IMG/VR virus record: IMGVR_UViG_3300044846_000324
Location: 1 to 30,026 of that record
Reading direction: 5' to 3' (one strand)
Length of the DNA stretch: 30,026 nucleotides
Source of the DNA: a virus
Below are positions 21,719 through 28,558 of this stretch, piece by piece. The position numbers and the translations under genes are program-made. The notes beneath the pieces are model-generated. The model did not search any database. It was not told the origin of the DNA and worked only from the letters and a program-made list of their open reading frames with translations. The first letter of the stretch is position 1. The number at the start of each line of letters is the position of its first letter.

Positions 21719-21746
21719 TTGCTTTTTCGCTAATCCGCCTTAAAAT
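21719..21746 (+). promoter_or_regulatory. Rightward promoter for the Cro-like gene (leaderless)
   Basis: TTGCTT (21719-21724), a 16-base spacer and TAAAAT (21741-21746) make a sigma-70-type promoter. The ATG of the Cro-like gene begins at 21753, only 6 bases after the -10, so transcription should start at or next to the A of the ATG. No ribosome binding site is present. Confidence 0.65.
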
Positions 21747-21752
21747 TACTGC

Positions 21753-21920
21753 ATGAAAACACAAACCGCAATCGAAAAAGCAGGCTCTATCAAGCAACTC
21801 GCTGAGTTACTAGGTATCAGCCGACCCGCGATCTCCCAATGGGGCGAAGATGTTCCAACTATGAGAGTCTTTCAACTGAAGGCAATCAGACCTGATTGGT
21901 TTATCAATGAAGCCGCCTGA
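21753..21920 (+). CDS. Cro-like repressor (small HTH protein)
   Basis: A 55-residue protein: MKTQTAIEKAGSIKQLAELL, then GISRPAISQWGEDVPTMRVF and QLKAIRPDWFINEAA. This is the Cro/YdaS-type helix-turn-helix, with SIKQLAELLGISRPAISQWG as helices 2 and 3. It lies in a divergent arrangement with the leftward early operon, the classic place for a Cro-type regulator. Candidate operators are the GTGATTACC blocks on its left. No CI-type partner is encoded here. The transcript appears leaderless. Confidence 0.85.
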   Translation: MKTQTAIEKAGSIKQLAELLGISRPAISQWGEDVPTMRVFQLKAIRPDWFINEAA

Positions 21921-22119
21921 GAAAATTAGAAGTCCATTTGATTGGGATACTGGTGAGCCGACCTTTGCAATTGAGATGCAAAGATATAAGCCAACTGTCT
22001 CATCGAATGGGAAAGAGAGTCAGAAAAAAAACGGACTGCCTGTCATGGAAAAGATCATGATCATGCGCGAGTCAATCATCATCAATAAAAAAAACGGATT
22101 GCAGAATAAAAAGATTTAG
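21907..22119 (+). CDS. 70-residue protein, unknown
   Basis: ATG lies 14 bases inside the Cro-like gene. MKPPEKIRSPFDWDTGEPTF continues to a Lys-rich end. The first ~30 residues look protein-like; the later part contains two near-copies of a run of eight A residues followed by ACGGAYTGC (around 22026 and 22087), encoding KKNGLP and KKNGLQ. No family recognised, and translation is not certain. Confidence 0.45.
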   Translation: MKPPEKIRSPFDWDTGEPTFAIEMQRYKPTVSSNGKESQKKNGLPVMEKIMIMRESIIINKKNGLQNKKI

Positions 22120-22145
22120 CCGATACTTGTTTTGAAACACGGCTA
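22117..22145 (+). other. Hairpin upstream of the replication gene
   Basis: TAGCCG (22117-22122) pairs with CGGCTA (22140-22145), and inside it TGTT can pair with AACA around TTGA. It covers the stop of the 70-residue gene. The 22146-22233 stretch beyond it holds no gene I can support; it contains TTGG...CCAA and GAAAAG...CTTTTC inverted repeats. It may be a 5' leader structure or part of the replication region. Confidence 0.4.
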
Positions 22146-22233
22146 GGGTTGGCTTGATCACCAATCCGAAAAGGGTTCCCACTTTTCCCCTGCCGAGGTT
22201 TCTTTGTTCTAAGTGGATTTTATAAAGTGGCTT

Positions 22234-22980
22234 ATGCATTACTATCAATTCAACATTGGTGACTATCAAAGTCACACATCACATTTGTCCGACATAGAGG
22301 ACTTGGCTTATCGAAGAATGCTCGATTGGTCTTACCTACATGAGAAACCTTTGCCGCTTGAGGCAGAAGAAATTGCAAGGCAGATTAGGATGCGATCGCA
22401 TAGCGACAGCATAGCAATCGTATTGCAAGAGTATTTCGAGCGCAGACAAGATGGATGGATTCACTTGCGGGTTATCCAAGAACTGCAAAAGGTCGGTATC
22501 AAATCAGAGAAGGCGAGTGCTAGTGCCAAAGCCAGATGGGGCAAGAAAGATGCGGATGCAATGCGGTCGCATAGCGAAGGCAATGCTACACATAACACAC
22601 TACACATAACACAAGACACAATACAAAAGAAACAAAAGAAGGCGGCTGTCAAACCTGAAGGTTTTCCAGTTGAATTGTGGGATGACTTTTTAACCTTGCG
22701 TAATGGGCAAAAGAAGCCCCTCACAGAAACCGCATTGAAGGGGTTGGTACGCGAGGCAACAAAAGCAGGATGGACGCTTGAGCAAGCGATCTCGCATTGT
22801 TGCATGAAGGGATGGATTGGCTTTGATGCAAGTTGGGTTAAGGAAAAACTGAGCAATGCTGAACAACGGCAAAGCACAATGTCTCAATTGACCCGAGGCT
22901 TATCGACACCGAAACCTTTTTGGCAGAAACCTAGTGAAACATTGGAGGTGAATGATGGACAACGACCAAGACTTCTGTGA
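22234..22980 (+). CDS. DUF1376 replication protein (YdaU / O-like)
   Basis: Start chosen at MHYYQFNIGDYQSHTSHLSD, the canonical DUF1376 start; a GTG at 22213 would add seven residues. IEDLAYRRMLDWSYLHEKPLP completes the N-terminal winged-helix domain. A linker of low complexity (RMRSHSDS, AMRSHSEGNATHNT) is followed by a C-terminal domain VELWDDFLTLRNGQKKPLTETALKGLVREATKAGWTLEQAISHCCMKGWIGFDASWV, as in phage O-type replication initiators. The DNA of the linker carries repeats that look like an origin. It ends just inside the next gene, the likely helicase loader. Confidence 0.85.
   Translation: MHYYQFNIGDYQSHTSHLSDIEDLAYRRMLDWSYLHEKPLPLEAEEIARQIRMRSHSDSIAIVLQEYFERRQDGWIHLRVIQELQKVGIKSEKASASAKARWGKKDADAMRSHSEGNATHNTLHITQDTIQKKQKKAAVKPEGFPVELWDDFLTLRNGQKKPLTETALKGLVREATKAGWTLEQAISHCCMKGWIGFDASWVKEKLSNAEQRQSTMSQLTRGLSTPKPFWQKPSETLEVNDGQRPRLL
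22390..22650 (+). repeat. Origin-like repeat cluster inside the replication gene
   Basis: ATGCGATCGCAT (22390-22401) is a perfect 12-base palindrome. The extended 22-mer ATGCGxTCGCATAGCGAxxGCA recurs at 22561-22582. Directly after it, CTACACATAACACA is repeated twice in perfect tandem (22586-22599, 22600-22613), followed by an A/C-rich stretch poor in G to about 22650. In lambda the origin lies as iterons plus an A/T-rich stretch within the O gene, so this is a candidate origin. The protein linker that it encodes is low-complexity and therefore free to carry such signals. Confidence 0.45.
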
Positions 22981-23374
22981 CCCAGACTCTGGGTTTGATT
23001 ACATTTTTTCTGTGATGAACGCAATTTATGGTTCGCGCTTTGAAAGCAATTGGCAGAATGTTGACCCGCTTATTGTTCGGCAAGTATGGAAGGAACAGCT
23101 TGGCAGATTCCTGACTTACAGACCGAGCCTTGATTACGCGATAAGCAGACTGAAGGGCGAGTTCCCGCCAAGTGCTATAACCTTTCGCGAATACTGCAAT
23201 GCAGGACCGCAGATTCCTGTGAAGCAAGTTCCAGTTATCGAGAGACAGCCGACATTGCATGAACAGATTGAAGGTGCAAGGGTGAAGGCAGAGGCATTGG
23301 CAAAGCTCGAGCAACTTAAACGAGACATAAAGGCAAAGAATGAACTATCACCAAGCTCAAGCGATACTGACTGA
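22955..23374 (+). CDS. Helicase-loader-like replication protein (P-like)
   Basis: The ATG at 22955 is 6 bases after GGAGG (the ATG at 22952 is only 3 bases away), so I prefer it. The 139-residue protein has FDYIFSVMNAIYGSRFESNW, then DPLIVRQVWKEQLGRFLTYRPSLDYAISRLKGEFPPSAITFREYCNAGP, a pattern of phage proteins placed after the O-like initiator and thought to deliver host DnaB helicase. The C-terminal ~50 residues form a charged helix. Coupled by overlap with both neighbours. Confidence 0.7.
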   Translation: MDNDQDFCDPDSGFDYIFSVMNAIYGSRFESNWQNVDPLIVRQVWKEQLGRFLTYRPSLDYAISRLKGEFPPSAITFREYCNAGPQIPVKQVPVIERQPTLHEQIEGARVKAEALAKLEQLKRDIKAKNELSPSSSDTD

Positions 23375-23561
23375 AGTTAAGCATGGTGCAGATTACAGTC
23401 TTGTAATGATTAACACGGCACTCGAATTAACTGGTGACATTGATGGACAAGGAACATTTCAAAGACTGCGAAGCGCGAGAGTGGATATTGAGATTCAAGA
23501 AGCGGCAATTGGAAGAAGGTCTTGGGGAAGCAATCGAGTGGTGGCAAGGCATCTTGTCTGA
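23340..23561 (+). CDS. 73-residue protein, long overlap with the next gene
   Basis: MNYHQAQAILTEVKHGADYS then LVMINTALELTGDI is a short helical motif seen in small phage proteins in the replication region. The remaining 38 residues overlap the next gene in another frame and may be free-running sequence. An AAGG-type ribosome binding site precedes the ATG. I am fairly sure of the first ~35 residues and less sure that the tail is functional. Confidence 0.55.
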   Translation: MNYHQAQAILTEVKHGADYSLVMINTALELTGDIDGQGTFQRLRSARVDIEIQEAAIGRRSWGSNRVVARHLV

Positions 23562-23640
23562 TATTGCCAAGCGCAGAGGACAAGAAGCCGCAGATGATTT
23601 GCGAAGAAGAATGAACATTCAAAGGACAATTCGGAAATGA
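23443..23640 (+). CDS. 65-residue helical protein, unknown
   Basis: Start taken at MDKEHFKDCEAREWILRFKK (ATG 23443); a GTG nine bases earlier is also in frame. The rest, RQLEEGLGEAIEWWQGILSD and IAKRRGQEAADDLRRRMNIQ, is a highly charged helical hairpin. Small proteins with an EAREWI...RRGxxAADDLRRRM pattern occur in phage replication regions (DUF7696-like), but function is not known. Its stop overlaps the RusA start. Confidence 0.6.
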   Translation: MDKEHFKDCEAREWILRFKKRQLEEGLGEAIEWWQGILSDIAKRRGQEAADDLRRRMNIQRTIRK

Positions 23641-24065
23641 CTTTCATGACCACATTCCAAGTGTTCGGAACTCCGCAGGGAAAAGCTCGACCAAGATTTA
23701 AAACCTTTGGAAAGTTTGTGCAAACCTACACACCGCAGAAGACGCGAGCTTATGAAGATGAGATTGCCATCTATGCGCGTGAAGCAATGGGTAGCTCCCC
23801 GCCATTAGAAACGCCTGTAAGCGTCTATATCTACATCGCCATGCCTGTGCCAGTAAGTTACTCAAAGAAGCGCAGGGAAGCCTGTTTATCAAATGATGAG
23901 AAACCCATAAAGAAGCCTGATTCTGATAATGTTGCAAAGGCTTTTCTCGATTCAATGAACGGCATTGTCTATCTTGATGATTGCCAAGTAACTCAACTTT
24001 TCGTAAAAAAAACCTATGAATCTATCGCGAAGGTTCATGTCTTAGTTAAGGAAGATTTGGAATGA
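23637..24065 (+). CDS. rusA: RusA-family Holliday junction resolvase
   Basis: A 142-residue protein: FQVFGTPQGKARPRFK at the start, KKPDSDNVAKAFLDSMNGIVYLDDCQV in the core. D95, D97 and D114/D115 match the catalytic aspartates of RusA, and the surrounding pattern is diagnostic. RusA resolves four-way junctions made during phage recombination. ATGA overlaps join it to both neighbours. Either ATG (23637 or 23646) could start the protein. Confidence 0.92.
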   Translation: MTFMTTFQVFGTPQGKARPRFKTFGKFVQTYTPQKTRAYEDEIAIYAREAMGSSPPLETPVSVYIYIAMPVPVSYSKKRREACLSNDEKPIKKPDSDNVAKAFLDSMNGIVYLDDCQVTQLFVKKTYESIAKVHVLVKEDLE

Positions 24066-24394
24066 GCACACCATACAAAGCAATTGAGTTCATTGTTGCC
24101 AACGCGCCAAAGTTCGCGAAAGCAAAAAGTGATCGGATTTATTTAGAAGAATTCCGCAAGACTAAAAAAGCCTTGTTAATGAAAGAGGCGATGCAAGCAG
24201 GGTTTGATAGCGCGGTCAGTCAAGAGCGCGAAGCCTATGCACATCCTGATTATCAAGTCTTGTTAAGAGGCTTGGCAGAAGCAATTGAAATAGAGGAAAC
24301 ATTGAAGTGGCGAATGACAGCCGCAGAAATGAAGACTGAAGTCTGGCGAACAGAATCAGCGAATGCGCGAATGCAAATAAAGTCAACGGAGTAG
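24062..24394 (+). CDS. Conserved phage protein next to RusA, unknown
   Basis: A 110-residue, nearly all-helical protein. AIEFIVANAPKFAKAKSDRIYLEEFRKTKKALLMKEAMQAG and SAVSQEREAYAHPDYQVLLRGLAEAIEIEETLKWRMTAAEMKTEVWRTE form a recurring pattern among phage proteins near RusA. It is probably a replication or recombination accessory; no motif gives an activity. It overlaps RusA by 4 bases and is the last gene before a new promoter. Confidence 0.7.
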   Translation: MSTPYKAIEFIVANAPKFAKAKSDRIYLEEFRKTKKALLMKEAMQAGFDSAVSQEREAYAHPDYQVLLRGLAEAIEIEETLKWRMTAAEMKTEVWRTESANARMQIKSTE

Positions 24395-24423
24395 TTGCCT
24401 TAATTGATAAGGTCGCTTACACT
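24395..24423 (+). promoter_or_regulatory. Sigma-70-like promoter
   Basis: TTGCCT (24395-24400), a 17-base spacer and TACACT (24418-24423) lie in the only gap between 22955 and 25992, 41 bases ahead of the next ATG. The leader carries a small CCGATAGTTCTCGG hairpin and GGAG before the start codon. Confidence 0.55.
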
Positions 24424-24463
24424 TAGGTCATGCCGATAGTTCTCGGTCTTTATTGGAGCAATC

Positions 24464-24712
24464 ATGTCAGATATGCAATGGCAATTTGAAACGAAAACTG
24501 GTGAAGGCCAGTTTGAGATTACTGTTCATGTTTCTTATGAAGTAGATGAGCATGGGATTTATAACGACAACATTGACAAGATCACGCAAAAAGATTTTGA
24601 TCTAACTGGAATATTCTGTGCAGATCAGTTAGCAGAGTTAGAGATGGAAGCATCAATGAAATTGCGCGATCATTATTTGGGACTTAAAAATTCAGACTTT
24701 GGATTGCTATGA
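24464..24712 (+). CDS. 82-residue protein, unknown
   Basis: GGAG precedes the ATG. The first half MSDMQWQFETKTGEGQFEIT and VHVSYEVDEHGIYNDNID is a beta-rich segment; the second, DLTGIFCADQLAELEMEASMKLRDHYLG, is helical. No family recognised. It is the first gene after a promoter and overlaps the next by ATGA. Confidence 0.65.
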   Translation: MSDMQWQFETKTGEGQFEITVHVSYEVDEHGIYNDNIDKITQKDFDLTGIFCADQLAELEMEASMKLRDHYLGLKNSDFGLL

Positions 24713-24930
24713 CTAAATTAAAAAAACTTTTATTCTTAGAACTCTGCGCCAGTTTCCATCTGTATAGGATGTGGGCTTCTGCTGAATGCGGAGATTTTGA
24801 GGAAGCAATGACTGAGCAGTTCATGTATCTTGAAAATTACCATGAACAACGCGCAATCATTTTCTCGCTATCAGCAACAGACTTTCACGCCTATGCTGAT
24901 CTCTCTGACATAGCTGTTCATGGAACTTAA
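24709..24930 (+). CDS. 73-residue protein, unknown
   Basis: ATGA overlap with the preceding gene. MTKLKKLLFLELCASFHLYR, then MWASAECGDFEEAMTEQFMYLENYHEQRAIIFSL: an alpha-helical protein with an early hydrophobic stretch that is more likely a packed helix than a membrane segment. No family recognised. Confidence 0.6.
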   Translation: MTKLKKLLFLELCASFHLYRMWASAECGDFEEAMTEQFMYLENYHEQRAIIFSLSATDFHAYADLSDIAVHGT

Positions 24931-25107
24931 ATGAGAAGTTGGCAAGATTTTATAATCGCTTATGTCTTTGTCTATCTTTGGTGCTTAGTGGTTGCATGGG
25001 ATTTCAATCCCGCAGAATGGACAGAGACAATGCGAATGGTATGGATGATTCTTGGCTTCATTGTCTTTGCTATGGTTCGAAGTGAAAGAAAGAAGAATGA
25101 GCAATAA
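24931..25107 (+). CDS. 58-residue two-pass membrane protein
   Basis: ATG directly follows the preceding stop. MRSWQDFIIAYVFVYLWCLV is the first membrane segment and MVWMILGFIVFAMVRSERKK the second, with a short acidic loop DFNPAEWTET between. The basic C-terminus would face the cytoplasm. It overlaps the next membrane peptide by 11 bases. Function unknown. Confidence 0.6.
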   Translation: MRSWQDFIIAYVFVYLWCLVVAWDFNPAEWTETMRMVWMILGFIVFAMVRSERKKNEQ

Positions 25108-25186
25108 AGTTGTATTTACTTTTTTGTTTTTAATTCTTGCTGTTTACTGGTGGTGGGTGATTTGGTTGCTTTGGACAAACAAATAA
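25097..25186 (+). CDS. 29-residue Trp-rich membrane peptide
   Basis: Reads MSNKVVFTFLFLILAVYWWW then VIWLLWTNK, one membrane segment with five tryptophans. It starts inside the two-pass membrane gene and its TAA abuts the next ATG without a gap, so translation in series is likely. It resembles the 30-residue Trp-rich peptide at 13565 in style but not in sequence. Confidence 0.55.
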   Translation: MSNKVVFTFLFLILAVYWWWVIWLLWTNK

Positions 25187-25645
25187 ATGCGTAAGATTAC
25201 TAAGCGCAAAATTTGGGCATTGGTCAATCCAATTGAACACGCCATTACTGGTGCGGCTTTAGTTGATAGAACATCATTAAATAAATTGCGTCTGTCAGAA
25301 TTAGCGGCATTGGATGCAATGATTCGCGGCAAGGGAACAGTAAGTGATTGGCGAACGCTTGTTGATGTGCTGAACCTTACTGAGATGATGGCTCGGCAGG
25401 GCATTGGTCCTGAAGCATTGGATTGTTGCGAGAAGGCGCAAGATGCCTTACACAAAGCGGCAATCAGATATCAGAACACAATGCGTATGGGATTAAACGG
25501 CATCGGCATTCAGGCAATTCGTGATTTGCTTGAGTACGCAGACCTTCAGCAACAAAGTATTCCTAGAAGCGAGTTTGAGAAGATGATTAAAAAGACTAAA
25601 GATCACATAAAGTCGCACAATGAAAGAGTTGTAGAGATTAAATGA
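25187..25645 (+). CDS. Conserved-looking phage protein, unknown
   Basis: A 152-residue protein starting MRKITKRKIWALVNPIEHAI. TSLNKLRLSELAALDAMIRGKGTVSDWRTLVDVLNLTEMMARQGIGPEALDCCEKAQDALHKAA is a helical domain of a kind found in phages of Proteobacteria ahead of nuclease genes. The C-terminal part is a charged helix. No catalytic motif seen. ATGA overlap with the YbcO-like gene. Confidence 0.7.
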   Translation: MRKITKRKIWALVNPIEHAITGAALVDRTSLNKLRLSELAALDAMIRGKGTVSDWRTLVDVLNLTEMMARQGIGPEALDCCEKAQDALHKAAIRYQNTMRMGLNGIGIQAIRDLLEYADLQQQSIPRSEFEKMIKKTKDHIKSHNERVVEIK

Positions 25646-25992
25646 AATTCCCAAAACACAAATATATAAGAAGCCTTACCTTATTGCGTAATGCGCGTGA
25701 AATCGCCTGTCAGCATTGCGGAACAGACGATGGCACAGTAGTAGCGGCACACACCAACTTCGGAGGCGGGAAGGGGCGTTCTATTAAGGCAGATGACAAT
25801 TTAATAGCGAGCCTTTGCCATCGATGCCACATGGAAATTGACCAAGGAAGTAAGCTGTCTAAAGAGGAGCGTCAATTCATTTGGCAGAAAGCCCATCGCA
25901 AAACAGTTCAGCGTTTGGTCATGCTTCACCTTTGGCCTCACGATGTGCCAGTTCCTGATTTGCAAAAGTTCTATGAACAAGAATCAAAATAG
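25642..25992 (+). CDS. YbcO-like nuclease (DUF1364)
   Basis: A 116-residue protein with CQHC (23-26), VVAAHTNFGGGKGRSIKADDNLIASLCHRCHMEIDQG (33-69) and a helical end. The two Cys/His pairs and the GKGxxIKADD strand are diagnostic for the DUF1364 family, whose member YbcO has a treble-clef HNH-like fold. In the E. coli DLP12 prophage ybcO and rusA are also close together. Probably acts on branched or single-stranded DNA. Confidence 0.85.
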   Translation: MKFPKHKYIRSLTLLRNAREIACQHCGTDDGTVVAAHTNFGGGKGRSIKADDNLIASLCHRCHMEIDQGSKLSKEERQFIWQKAHRKTVQRLVMLHLWPHDVPVPDLQKFYEQESK

Positions 25993-26024
25993 GCTAAGAT
26001 GCCTTATTAAATTTGTGAGGACTC

Positions 26025-26672
26025 ATGGATAAAAAACTGATTATCAAATATAAAAAAACTTCTGAGCTAATCCCTTATGCAATGAACAGCCGCACTCACA
26101 ATGAGCAACAAGTGGGGCAGATTGCGGCATCAATCAAAGCATTCGGTTTCACCAATCCAGTATTACTCGATGGAGACAACGGCATCATTGCGGGTCATGG
26201 TCGCGTGATGGCGGCACAGAAGCTCAACTTAGATCAAGTTCCTACAATTGAGTTGTCTCACTTTGATGAAAATCAGAAGCGAGCTTATGTCATCACAGAT
26301 AATAAGTTGGCTTTGAACGCAGGATGGGACAGCGAGTTCTTGGCCTCAGAGATTCAGACTTTAGAGTTTGAAGAATTTGATCTGAGCCTACTGGGTTTCA
26401 CAGTTGAGGACTTGGCTCGTCTTGCTGACGATCAGGACTTGGCGAAGATTCAAGCGATGGCTGATGTTGAAGATGAAGATGACTTAGATGATATTGATCA
26501 AAGCGATAAGGCAGATAAGCCGAAGCAAGAGTTATATCCTTTGTCAGTCATGCTAGATCATGATCAGCGAGAGGTTGTCTTTGCGGCTCTTAAGCAAGCA
26601 AAGAGAGATAAGCAACTGGAAAACAGCAGTCAAGCAATTTGGTTTATTTGTAAGGAGTACATAAATGAGTAA
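26025..26672 (+). CDS. ParB-like N-terminal-domain protein
   Basis: A 215-residue protein with GTGAGGA before the ATG. SELIPYAMNSRTHNEQQVGQIAASIKAFGFTNPVLLDGDNGIIAGHGRVMAAQKL is the ParB N-terminal (ParB/Srx) domain; GHGR at 57-60 is the nucleotide-binding box. VPTIELSHFDENQKRAYVITDNKLALNAGWD follows, as in ParB-like parts of phage methylase fusions, but no methylase is attached here. The C-terminal ~70 residues include an acidic patch (DVEDEDDLDDID). It overlaps the cupin gene by 8 bases and may be a NTPase or DNA nuclease/adaptor. Confidence 0.85.
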   Translation: MDKKLIIKYKKTSELIPYAMNSRTHNEQQVGQIAASIKAFGFTNPVLLDGDNGIIAGHGRVMAAQKLNLDQVPTIELSHFDENQKRAYVITDNKLALNAGWDSEFLASEIQTLEFEEFDLSLLGFTVEDLARLADDQDLAKIQAMADVEDEDDLDDIDQSDKADKPKQELYPLSVMLDHDQREVVFAALKQAKRDKQLENSSQAIWFICKEYINE

Positions 26673-27369
26673 AGCGTTTTCAACATTTGAATTTAAGAAC
26701 GGAAAGATAGCTGACTTGGACAGAAAATATCCGAGTTATTTATCTGCATTTGACTTTCACCTGACCATGCCTGATGGTGATACACACTATGTCTATTGCT
26801 ACGAGGACACAGCGACCGTTCTTTATAACGATCTGCATTTCACTCTAAAGACTGGAATGTTCGGATGCTTTCCTGGTCGTGTCCGAATCTTAGGAGGGAA
26901 AGGCATTGTCGTAAGCCGACAAGGTTACATGGGATTGATGAGTATCGGTGGACCCGCAGAGAATGAAGGTCGCCTGAAGTACATTGATGGTTGCACAGAT
27001 AGCTTATTGATTCCACCAATCATGCTTGGCGATCCTTGCTTGAATCTCTTGTACTTCCCGCCAGACATTGATCAGACAGCGCACACTCACCCGAGTGATC
27101 GAATTGGTATTGTCATGTCAGGAAAAGGAAAGTGCGTTGCATGGCAAGATGGCGTCGAAGAATCAATTGATCTGGTTGCAGGAATGATTTGGGTTATCCA
27201 TACAGATGGAGTCCATAAGTTCCAAACACCATATGGAGAATCAATGCGCGTCTTGGCTTATCACCCTGATAGTGATTATGGACCAACGCACCAATTCCAT
27301 CCGATGCTGAACCGCACAATCGTTGATGGCATCAGCGCGAATCAATTGCCAGAAATTCAGACAAAGTAA
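26665..27369 (+). CDS. Double cupin protein
   Basis: A 234-residue protein. A first beta-barrel spans about 50-115 (TLKTGMFGCFPGRVRILGGKGIVVSRQGYMGLMSIGG). A second, metal-binding barrel has HTHPSDRIGIVMSGKGKC (140-157) and a VAGMIWVIHTDGVHKFQT strand, giving His140, His142, His179 and His184 as likely metal ligands. The C-terminus has YGPTHQFHPMLNRTIVDG. Phage cupins near PAPS-reductase-like genes are of unknown function; the fold suits a small-molecule dioxygenase, isomerase or sensor. It lies between ParB-like and PAPS-reductase-like genes with tiny gaps. Confidence 0.8.
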   Translation: MSKAFSTFEFKNGKIADLDRKYPSYLSAFDFHLTMPDGDTHYVYCYEDTATVLYNDLHFTLKTGMFGCFPGRVRILGGKGIVVSRQGYMGLMSIGGPAENEGRLKYIDGCTDSLLIPPIMLGDPCLNLLYFPPDIDQTAHTHPSDRIGIVMSGKGKCVAWQDGVEESIDLVAGMIWVIHTDGVHKFQTPYGESMRVLAYHPDSDYGPTHQFHPMLNRTIVDGISANQLPEIQTK

Positions 27370-27370
27370 C

Positions 27371-28558
27371 ATGGCACGAATTCACAAGAAGGAAGTTGTT
27401 GAAGGTATCAATGTCTATGATGCGGCTATCGAGAGATTCCGCTATTTGTTTGATAACTTTGATAAGGTCGTCATTTCATTTAGTGGCGGCAAAGACTCGA
27501 CAGTCTGTCTGAACCTTGCCATGCAAGTGGCGAAGGAAAAAAACAAATTACCGCTTGATGTTTATTTTTGGGATGAGGAAGCAATCCACCCAGAGACAAT
27601 CGATTATGTTGAGCGTGTAAGGCAGAACCCCGACATTAAATTTAAGTGGCTATGCGTACCTATCAAGCACAGGAACGCTTGCTCAAGGTCTGAGCCTTAT
27701 TGGTATTGTTGGGATGAGACAAAGAAGGATAAGTGGGTTCGCCCAATGCCTGACAATCCTGATGTAGTCAAAGAAGTTAAGGGCTTCAAGATGGGCGACA
27801 CAGTTCCTGATGTTGCTCACTTTGTCTATGGTCCTGAACATGGGACTGTGGCTGATGTGCGTGGCATCAGGGCTGATGAGAGCTTGCGTCGTTACCGAAG
27901 CGTGGCGATGAAAACAAAGAACAACTGGATTGGCGCACCTCGAGTAGGACACAACTATCCAGTAAGCCCGATCTATGATTGGACAACCTTTGATGTTTGG
28001 ACAGCACCAAGATTATTCGGATGGGACTATAACCACTCTTATGATCTGATGGCGATGGTTGGTCAGTTGCCAAGCGACCAAAGGGTCTGTCCACCATACG
28101 GAGAGGAGCCTCTGTCGGGTCTTTGGATATATAAGCAATGTTGGCCTGAGATGTGGCACAAGATGATTGGAAGGGTGCATGGCGCGGCAACAGCAGGGCG
28201 ATATGCAATTACAGAACTCTACGGCTATGGGAAGCTCGAGTTACCGCAGGGAAAGACTTGGCGGCAATGGACTTATGATTTGCTTGAAATCTATCCAAAG
28301 CATCTGAGGGCGCAAGTCGCGGCAAACATCGCAGGGCTTATCGCTATTCACAAAAGCAAGACCAACAGACCGATACATGAAACAGAGACAGACATGGTCA
28401 CTGGTCTGAGTTGGAAATTCCTTTGCATGATTGCTAATCGCGGTGATCTGAAACAAAGGCGCGTCAATCAAGTGACCGCAAATGCAAACCTCGCCCGAGA
28501 CAAAGCGGGTATCACCTTAGAAGAATTGACGGAGCAAGATCATGATTCACGATACTGA
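27371..28558 (+). CDS. PAPS-reductase-like protein (IbrA-like)
   Basis: A 395-residue protein; start at MARIHKKEVVEGINVYDAAI. KVVISFSGGKDSTVCLNLA has the SGGKDS PP-loop (38-43) that binds and adenylates substrates. DVYFWDEEAIHPETIDYVERV and the later DVRGIRADESLRRYRS follow the pattern of phage and plasmid PAPS-reductase-like proteins. The C-terminal half, WIYKQCWPEMWHKMIGRVHGAATAGRYAITELYG, matches DUF3440-type proteins such as E. coli IbrA. True PAPS reductases have a C-terminal ECGLH motif, which I do not see, so reduction of PAPS itself is doubtful. Overlaps the following ParB-like gene by 17 bases. Confidence 0.85.
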   Translation: MARIHKKEVVEGINVYDAAIERFRYLFDNFDKVVISFSGGKDSTVCLNLAMQVAKEKNKLPLDVYFWDEEAIHPETIDYVERVRQNPDIKFKWLCVPIKHRNACSRSEPYWYCWDETKKDKWVRPMPDNPDVVKEVKGFKMGDTVPDVAHFVYGPEHGTVADVRGIRADESLRRYRSVAMKTKNNWIGAPRVGHNYPVSPIYDWTTFDVWTAPRLFGWDYNHSYDLMAMVGQLPSDQRVCPPYGEEPLSGLWIYKQCWPEMWHKMIGRVHGAATAGRYAITELYGYGKLELPQGKTWRQWTYDLLEIYPKHLRAQVAANIAGLIAIHKSKTNRPIHETETDMVTGLSWKFLCMIANRGDLKQRRVNQVTANANLARDKAGITLEELTEQDHDSRY

